A stretch of DNA of 64,000 nucleotides from Paeniglutamicibacter antarcticus_C (lineage in GTDB: Bacteria; Actinomycetota; Actinomycetes; Actinomycetales; Micrococcaceae): assembly GCF_039544305.1 (NCBI RefSeq), contig NZ_BAABLK010000027.1, positions 186,001 to 250,000 on the forward strand. The letters run 5' to 3'. The position numbers were made by a program, and so were the translations under genes. Shown here piece by piece: positions 58,947-64,000 of the stretch. The first letter of the stretch is position 1, and every line of letters starts with the position of its first letter. Below the pieces are notes generated by a model. It searched no databases. It worked only from the letters and a program-made list of their open reading frames with translations, and was not told the DNA's origin.

Positions 58947-61781
58947 GTGGCTAAGGTCCGCGTACACGAGCTCGCCAAAGAGCTCGGAATCACTTCAAAG
59001 GATGCAGTGACGAAACTGCAGGAAATGGGCGAATTCGTCCGTTCCGCATCCTCAACCATCGAGGCACCGGTGGTGCGCAAGCTGCGCGCCGCGTTCCCCG
59101 ACGCCGTTCCGGCAGCACCCAAGGCGGCTCCGGCCGCCAAGGCTCCTGCCGCACCGGCAACCCCGGCTGCACCGAAGCCTGCCGAGACCAAGCCTGCACC
59201 GGCTCCCGAAGCACCTGCTGCATCGGGTCCAGCGACTCCGGCTCCGGCCGAGTCCAAGGCACCGAGCCCGGGTGCCCCGCGTCCGGGTGCCAAGCCAGGC
59301 GCCCCGCGTCCGGGCAACAACCCGTTCTCCTCCTCGCAGGGCATGCGCCCCGCCGGTGAGAACGCACGTCCCGAGCGTGCAGAACGCGCCGAACGGCCTT
59401 CCTCCCCGCGTCCGGGTGCCAAGCCAGGGGCACCGCGTCCGGGCAACAACCCATTTGCCTCGCAGCAGGGCATGCGCACCGGCGGCCCCGGTGCCGGCGG
59501 TCCTCGTCCGGGCGGCCCCCGCCCAGGTGGCCCGCGTCCGGCAGCTGGTGCCGGTGGACCACGTCCCGCAGCAGGTGCCGGCGGTCCTCGCCCGGCAGCA
59601 GGCGCAGGCGGTCCGCGTCCCGCGGCAAGTGCACCGGGTGCAGGTCCGCGCACACCGGGCGGCGCACGTGCCACTCCGGGCATGATGCCCAACCGCACCG
59701 AACGTCCGGCTCCGGCCGGCGGCCGTCCGGGCCCAGGTGGCCGTGGTGGCCCGGCACGTCCAGGCGGAGCCCCGGGTGCACCCGGTGCAGCTGGCGGCGG
59801 CGGCGGTTACAAGGGCGGCGGCGGTCCCAACCGCGGTCGCGGTGGTACCCAGGGTGCCTTCGGCAAGGGAGGCGCCGGTCGCGGCAAGCAGCGCAAGTCC
59901 AAGCGCGCCAAGCGCCAGGAATTGGAGCAGATGAGTGCTCCGAGCCTGGGCGGCGTGAGCGTGCCGCGTGGAAACGGAACCACCGTGATCCGTCTGCGTC
60001 GCGGTGCCTCGATCACCGACTTCGCCGACAAGATCAACGCCAACCCGGCAGCACTGGTCACCGTCCTGTTCCACTTGGGCGAAATGGCCACTGCAACGCA
60101 GTCGCTGGATGAAGGCACCTTCGACGTGTTGGGCGCGGAGCTCGGCTACGTCGTCACCGTGGTTTCCCCCGAGGACGAAGAGCGCGAACTGCTCACCTCG
60201 TTCTCCATCGACCTGGATGCCGAAATCGAAGCCGAGACCGAGGACATGCTTGAAGCACGTCCGCCGGTTGTCACCATCATGGGTCACGTCGACCACGGTA
60301 AGACCCGCCTGCTTGATGCGGTCCGAAAGTCCAATGTCATTGAGGGCGAAGCCGGCGGTATCACCCAGCACATCGGTGCTTACCAGATCCACCACGTCCA
60401 TGAGGACATCGATCGCGCGATCACCTTCATTGACACCCCGGGCCACGAGGCGTTCACCGCCATGCGTGCCCGTGGCGCCAAGGTCACCGATATCGCGGTG
60501 CTCGTGGTCGCAGCCGACGACGGCGTCATGCCGCAGACGGTTGAAGCGCTGAACCACGCCAAGGCCGCCGGTGTCCCGGTTGTCGTGGCAGTGAACAAGA
60601 TCGACAAGGACGCAGCGAACCCGGACAAGGTCAAGGGCCAGCTGGCCGAGTACGGTCTGGTCCCGGAGGAATACGGTGGCGACACCATGTTCATCGAGGT
60701 TTCGGCTCTGCAGAAGATCGGTATCGACGAACTGCTCGACGCCGTTCTGCTGACCGCAGACGCTGCCTTGGACATGCGCGCCAACCCGGATAAGGACGCT
60801 CGCGGCATTGCCATCGAAGCCAACCTTGACAAGGGTCGCGGTGCGGTTGCAACCGTGCTGGTCCAGTCCGGTACCTTGGCCGTCGGCGACACCATCGTTG
60901 CCGGTACCGCACACGGCCGTGTGCGTGCAATGTTCAACGAAAACGGCGAGAACCTCGACGTTGCCCTGCCGTCGCGCCCGGTACAGGTCCTTGGCCTGTC
61001 CTCGGTCCCGCGTGCAGGTGACACCTTCCTGGTCACCGACGATGAGCGCACTGCTCGCCAGATCGCCGAGAAGCGCGAAGCAGCGGACCGCAACGCGGCC
61101 CTTGCCAAGCGTCGCAAGCGCGTCACCCTGGAAGACTTCGACCAGGCTGTTGCCGACGGCAAGATCGACACCCTCAACCTCATCCTCAAGGGTGACGTTT
61201 CCGGTGCCGTGGAAGCGTTGGAGGATTCGCTGCTCAAGATCGACGTGGGCGAAGGTGTGCAGTTGCGCGTCATCCACCGCGGCGTTGGCGCCATCACCCA
61301 GAACGACGTCAACCTCGCGACGGTGGACAACGCCATCATCATCGGCTTCAACGTCAAGCCTGCCGAGCGCGTTGCCGACCTGGCCGACAAGGAGGGCGTC
61401 GACATGCGCTTCTACTCGGTCATCTATGGTGCGATCGACGATATCGAGCTGGCGCTCAAGGGCATGCTGAAGCCGGAGTACGAGGAGGCCCAGCTGGGCA
61501 CCGCCGAGGTTCGCGAGGTGTTCCGTTCCTCGAAGTTCGGCAACATCGCCGGCTCGATCGTGCGCTCGGGCACCATCCGACGAAACTCCAAGGCACGCGT
61601 CACCCGCGATGGCAAGGTCATCGGCGATGGACTCACCGTGGACTCGCTCAAGCGGTTCAAGGACGACGCCACCGAGGTCCGCACGGACTTCGAATGTGGT
61701 ATCGGTCTGGGCTCGTTCAACGACGTCAAGGACGGCGACTTCATCGAGACCTACGAGATGCGCGAAAAGCCGCGCGTCTAA
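58947..61781 (+). CDS. infB: Translation initiation factor IF-2
   Basis: GTPase that places initiator tRNA on the ribosome. N-terminal IF2_N motif (VRVHELAKELGITSKDAVTKLQEMGEFVRS), then a very long Ala/Pro/Gly/Arg linker (about 55-325) with tandem GPRPAAGAG-type repeats, then the core with G1 GHVDHGKT near 445, G3 DTPGHEAF and G4 NKID, domain II, and the C-terminal domain (YEEAQLGTAEVREVFRSSKFGNIAGSIV). GTG at 58947 has AGGAGAA upstream. 944 residues is usual for Actinobacteria. Confidence 0.96.
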   Translation: MAKVRVHELAKELGITSKDAVTKLQEMGEFVRSASSTIEAPVVRKLRAAFPDAVPAAPKAAPAAKAPAAPATPAAPKPAETKPAPAPEAPAASGPATPAPAESKAPSPGAPRPGAKPGAPRPGNNPFSSSQGMRPAGENARPERAERAERPSSPRPGAKPGAPRPGNNPFASQQGMRTGGPGAGGPRPGGPRPGGPRPAAGAGGPRPAAGAGGPRPAAGAGGPRPAASAPGAGPRTPGGARATPGMMPNRTERPAPAGGRPGPGGRGGPARPGGAPGAPGAAGGGGGYKGGGGPNRGRGGTQGAFGKGGAGRGKQRKSKRAKRQELEQMSAPSLGGVSVPRGNGTTVIRLRRGASITDFADKINANPAALVTVLFHLGEMATATQSLDEGTFDVLGAELGYVVTVVSPEDEERELLTSFSIDLDAEIEAETEDMLEARPPVVTIMGHVDHGKTRLLDAVRKSNVIEGEAGGITQHIGAYQIHHVHEDIDRAITFIDTPGHEAFTAMRARGAKVTDIAVLVVAADDGVMPQTVEALNHAKAAGVPVVVAVNKIDKDAANPDKVKGQLAEYGLVPEEYGGDTMFIEVSALQKIGIDELLDAVLLTADAALDMRANPDKDARGIAIEANLDKGRGAVATVLVQSGTLAVGDTIVAGTAHGRVRAMFNENGENLDVALPSRPVQVLGLSSVPRAGDTFLVTDDERTARQIAEKREAADRNAALAKRRKRVTLEDFDQAVADGKIDTLNLILKGDVSGAVEALEDSLLKIDVGEGVQLRVIHRGVGAITQNDVNLATVDNAIIIGFNVKPAERVADLADKEGVDMRFYSVIYGAIDDIELALKGMLKPEYEEAQLGTAEVREVFRSSKFGNIAGSIVRSGTIRRNSKARVTRDGKVIGDGLTVDSLKRFKDDATEVRTDFECGIGLGSFNDVKDGDFIETYEMREKPRV

Positions 61782-61805
61782 TCCCGTAGCCCGTCTGGGT
61801 ATCCA

Positions 61806-61845
61806 GCGGTGGGGCCGCAGCCACATGCGGCTGCGGCCCCACCGC
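61806..61845 (+). terminator. Perfect hairpin between infB and rbfA
   Basis: Arms of 17 bp (61806-61822 and 61829-61845) are perfectly complementary around the loop ACATGC. There is no U-run, so it may be a processing or attenuation hairpin rather than a full terminator. Confidence 0.6.
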
Positions 61846-61895
61846 AGGAACCTCTCGGCTGGTTGTTCACAAGTGTGTCAAAAGAAGGAGTGATC

Positions 61896-62330
61896 ATGGC
61901 TGACTCGGCTCGCGCCGCGAAACTGGCCCAACGCATCAAGGTGGTTGTTGCCCAGGCATTGGGCAAGGCCGTGAAGGACCCGCGCCTGGAGACGGTTACC
62001 GTCACTGATGCACGGGTGACCAACGACCTGCAGCATGCCACCATCTACTACACGGTTTTTGGCGAGGACGAAGCCAAGGCCGATGCAGCGGTCGGCCTGG
62101 AAAAGGCCAAGGGAGTGCTCCGGAAGGAGGTCGGCAAGAACGTCACCGTTCGGCTCACCCCCACCCTGGAATTCGTTGCCGACGAGATCCCGGTCAACGC
62201 CTCGAACCTCGAAGCGTTGCTGAAGGTCGCCAAGGCCAAGGATGCCGAGGTCGCAGCCCTCTCCGAAGGCAAGGACTTCGCAGGGGAAGCGGACCCTTAC
62301 AAGCATGAAGACGAAGAGGAAGACGCTTAG
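61896..62330 (+). CDS. rbfA: 30S ribosome-binding factor A
   Basis: Cold-adaptation and 16S maturation factor. 144 residues with the KH-like RbfA fold: AKLAQRIKVVVAQALGKAVKDPRLETVTVTDARVTNDLQHATIYYTVFG, then LRKEVGKNVTVRLTPTLEFVADEIP. The acidic tail (PYKHEDEEEDA) is common. ATG at 61896 has GAAGGAG upstream; longer readings run through the hairpin. Confidence 0.94.
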   Translation: MADSARAAKLAQRIKVVVAQALGKAVKDPRLETVTVTDARVTNDLQHATIYYTVFGEDEAKADAAVGLEKAKGVLRKEVGKNVTVRLTPTLEFVADEIPVNASNLEALLKVAKAKDAEVAALSEGKDFAGEADPYKHEDEEEDA

Positions 62331-62360
62331 GCGCTTTCGCTTGGAACCCGGTTACCGGGC

Positions 62361-62418
62361 AGCAAGAAACCCCGGACGGGGATCCTGGCTTTCCAGGAGC
62401 CGTCCGGGGTTTCTTGCT
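62361..62418. terminator. Bidirectional terminator between rbfA and the convergent gene
   Basis: AGCAAGAAACCCCGGACGG (62361-62379) and CCGTCCGGGGTTTCTTGCT (62400-62418) form a perfect 19-bp stem with A- and T-rich outer ends, so it can end transcription in both directions. Confidence 0.85.
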
Positions 62419-62469
62419 TTGGCGGCGGGCCCGGAATGCGGTCCGGCCCAGAACGAGGAACCTGCCTGG

Positions 62470-63570
62470 CTACCTGATCCTGGCGGTCACCAGCTTCCCC
62501 GAGGGCGTAAGCGCTTCGGTGCTGGCAATCAGCCGGTGGCCACGGATGGCAACGTCACTGGCCAGGAGTGCCGGCATCACCGTCACGGCCTTGCCCTTAA
62601 CGATCCTGGAGATGCCGCCGCCCAATAGCTCTGCCACGTAGAGATTGCCCCGGCGATCCAGTGCAAGTCCCGTGGGAGCATTGAGGCCCGAAGCAACGAC
62701 GTGGGTCTGCTTGGTGCGCAAGTCCATCTTGTAGACCTTGCCCTTGGACAGCGATTCACCAGGGGCACCGGGCAGCACCGTGTAGTACAGCCAGTGACCC
62801 CTGATGGTGATGTCGGTGGGAACCGGCTCGGCCCAGTAGTTGTGTCCGAGCATGCAATCGGGAACGTTCATGCCCATCTCCGCGGCAGCCGCCTGAACAC
62901 CCGTGGTGATGGCAATGGGTTCGGCGGGAACCGCCTTGACCAAGGAGACCTTGCCCGAATGGTTCACGCGCAGAATGGCATTGGCACCTGCGTCACCGAC
63001 GTACAGCCCGTGGCGGGTCGGAAGCGAGGAATACGGGTGTGAATAGACCTCTCCCTTTGAGCGCAGGTAGGGTGCCTGGGACAAACATTTTTTGGTCACG
63101 TCGCGGACGCCGTAGACGGTTTTGCCGTCGGGATCGTGCTTCTTTTCGAAGGCCGCCATGTCGGTGACCGTGCGGTTCTTGCCCCGATGGTCAATGGTCT
63201 TCAGCAACGCCGGGGTGGCCCCCGGGGGAGGTTCCTCGCCCCCGGATCCCGCATTTTCAAAGTAGTACGTGGTGCCGCGGGCATAGGACACGCCAACGAT
63301 TTCCATGCCCGGAGCCGAGACAAGCGAGGTCTTTTTCCCGGATCGGGAGACGGAGGTGAGCTGGCCGGCCATGGACTCGGCGACGAGGGTGTTGCCATGC
63401 GGGCCGAATGCGACCTTCAGCGGACCGCCGAGGTCGGTGGCAAGCGTCTTGACGTTGCTGATTTCCGGAGAAGGCGGGTGGTGGTTGTTGTGGGCCTGGG
63501 CAGGGGCGACGCTGAGCGTCACCGTCATGGCCGAGGCAGCGGCGACAGCCGCAAACGCGCGAAACTTCAT
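62470..63570 (-). CDS. Secreted ScyD/ScyE-family beta-propeller protein
   Basis: 366 residues from ATG 63570 (AGGACC upstream). Sec signal peptide KFRAFAAVAAASAMTVTLSVAPAQA. The mature part has NHL/YVTN-like propeller strands (LGGPLKVAFGPHGNTLVAES, RHGLYVGDAGANAILRVNHSGKVSLV, NAPTGLALDRRGNLYVAELLGGGISRI), matching the ScyD/ScyE family. Named after cyanobacterial scytonemin genes, but in Actinobacteria these are extracellular proteins of unknown role. An in-frame start six codons upstream is possible. Confidence 0.85.
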   Translation of the reverse strand: MKFRAFAAVAAASAMTVTLSVAPAQAHNNHHPPSPEISNVKTLATDLGGPLKVAFGPHGNTLVAESMAGQLTSVSRSGKKTSLVSAPGMEIVGVSYARGTTYYFENAGSGGEEPPPGATPALLKTIDHRGKNRTVTDMAAFEKKHDPDGKTVYGVRDVTKKCLSQAPYLRSKGEVYSHPYSSLPTRHGLYVGDAGANAILRVNHSGKVSLVKAVPAEPIAITTGVQAAAAEMGMNVPDCMLGHNYWAEPVPTDITIRGHWLYYTVLPGAPGESLSKGKVYKMDLRTKQTHVVASGLNAPTGLALDRRGNLYVAELLGGGISRIVKGKAVTVMPALLASDVAIRGHRLIASTEALTPSGKLVTARIR

Positions 63571-64000
63571 GATGGTGGTCCTAGCCAAGAGAACTGGGCG
63601 CGCCGCATCGTTGCAGCGCGTGAACTATTGAACTGGCTCGTTTCATCAAGCGGGGTGGCCCTTGGCAGCGGGAAGGAAGACGCAGCAGGGGTTCGGCCTG
63701 CGAGGCACATGGCCGAAGAGCGAATCGCGTAGATGAAGTGCTTTACGAGGTGATGCCGTAGTTTACGGGACGAGGGTTTTGGTGTCCCCAGTTGCACCTT
63801 GCCCGACACATGGTTAATCCGGCCGCCGGCCGGATACTGAGAAGAATAGAATTCGCATGCATCGAAGTCAATCCCGACCGGCAAGTAACAAGAACCGGGA
63901 AATGGCGTGGCTATGTGGCAGGCGTGGACGCTGATCGTGTTCGAACCAACTATTCGGTGGTGCCGGCCGGCACGATGCGATCGTGGCATGCCGCGGTGGC
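63571..64000. other. Window end without a supported gene
   Basis: The last 430 bases hold no frame I can support. The stretch presumably carries the promoter of the minus-strand secreted-protein gene and the flank of whatever lies beyond. Confidence 0.4.

Noticed and set aside
59260..59830. Dense tandem repeats in infB as a mobile or unstable repeat
   Set aside because: These encode the Ala/Pro/Gly/Arg linker normally found in actinobacterial IF-2; the frame is intact and the feature is ordinary.
63567..63989. 140-residue minus-strand frame at the window end
   Set aside because: No ribosome-binding site, mixed composition, and it runs into the start of the secreted-protein gene in a different frame.

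Overview
The window is chromosomal DNA of a high-GC Gram-positive bacterium, most likely an Arthrobacter-like member of the Micrococcaceae. The evidence is the high third-position GC, frequent GTG and TTG starts, apparently leaderless genes, and actinobacterial gene order: dxr-rseP-(element)-ispG-GNAT, then proS, a DUF4439-type protein, and rimP-nusA-ylxR-infB-rbfA. No rRNA, tRNA or CRISPR array was found. The genus is an inference. Positions and motifs were read by eye.  Region 1 (1-33400) is ordinary host DNA, mostly catabolic and uptake genes. In order it holds: the 3' part of an acetate/solute symporter; a two-gene drug-type ABC exporter; an Lrp/AsnC regulator divergent from an E1alpha-E1beta-E2 2-oxoacid dehydrogenase operon; two complete peptide ABC uptake operons, each with a lipoprotein, two permeases and a fused double ATPase; a GNAT; a TetR regulator divergent from an acyl-CoA dehydrogenase; a decayed HAD hydrolase pseudogene; a TPR protein; a MaoC-like protein; a CitA/CitB-type two-component system divergent from tctCBA; and dxr-rseP.  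Region 2 (about 33401-44500) is an integrated element of about 11 kb inserted directly after the rseP stop codon, interrupting the dxr-rseP-ispG cluster that is contiguous in many Actinobacteria. It encodes a large serine integrase, a tightly coupled series of small proteins, a P4-type SF3 helicase, a small-terminase-like protein, HTH proteins, a coiled-coil protein, a second small serine recombinase and several small Cys-pair proteins. I see no capsid, portal, large terminase, tail or lysis genes. It therefore looks like a phage satellite (PICI-like) or other integrative replicon rather than a full prophage. Three unexplained DNA structures stand out in it: a symmetric array of 10-bp-phased G-rich repeats just after the helicase gene (candidate origin); two related resolvase-type sites in inverted orientation bracketing about 7 kb of cargo; and a promoter overlapped by a perfect 20-bp palindrome in front of the replication operon.  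Region 3 (44500-64000) returns to host DNA: a YciI protein, ispG, a GNAT, four paralogous two-cysteine lipoproteins (the last two a tandem duplication that includes the promoter), proS, a TauE/SafE permease, a DUF4439-like protein, the rimP-nusA-ylxR-infB-rbfA translation/transcription cluster and a secreted ScyD/ScyE-like protein.
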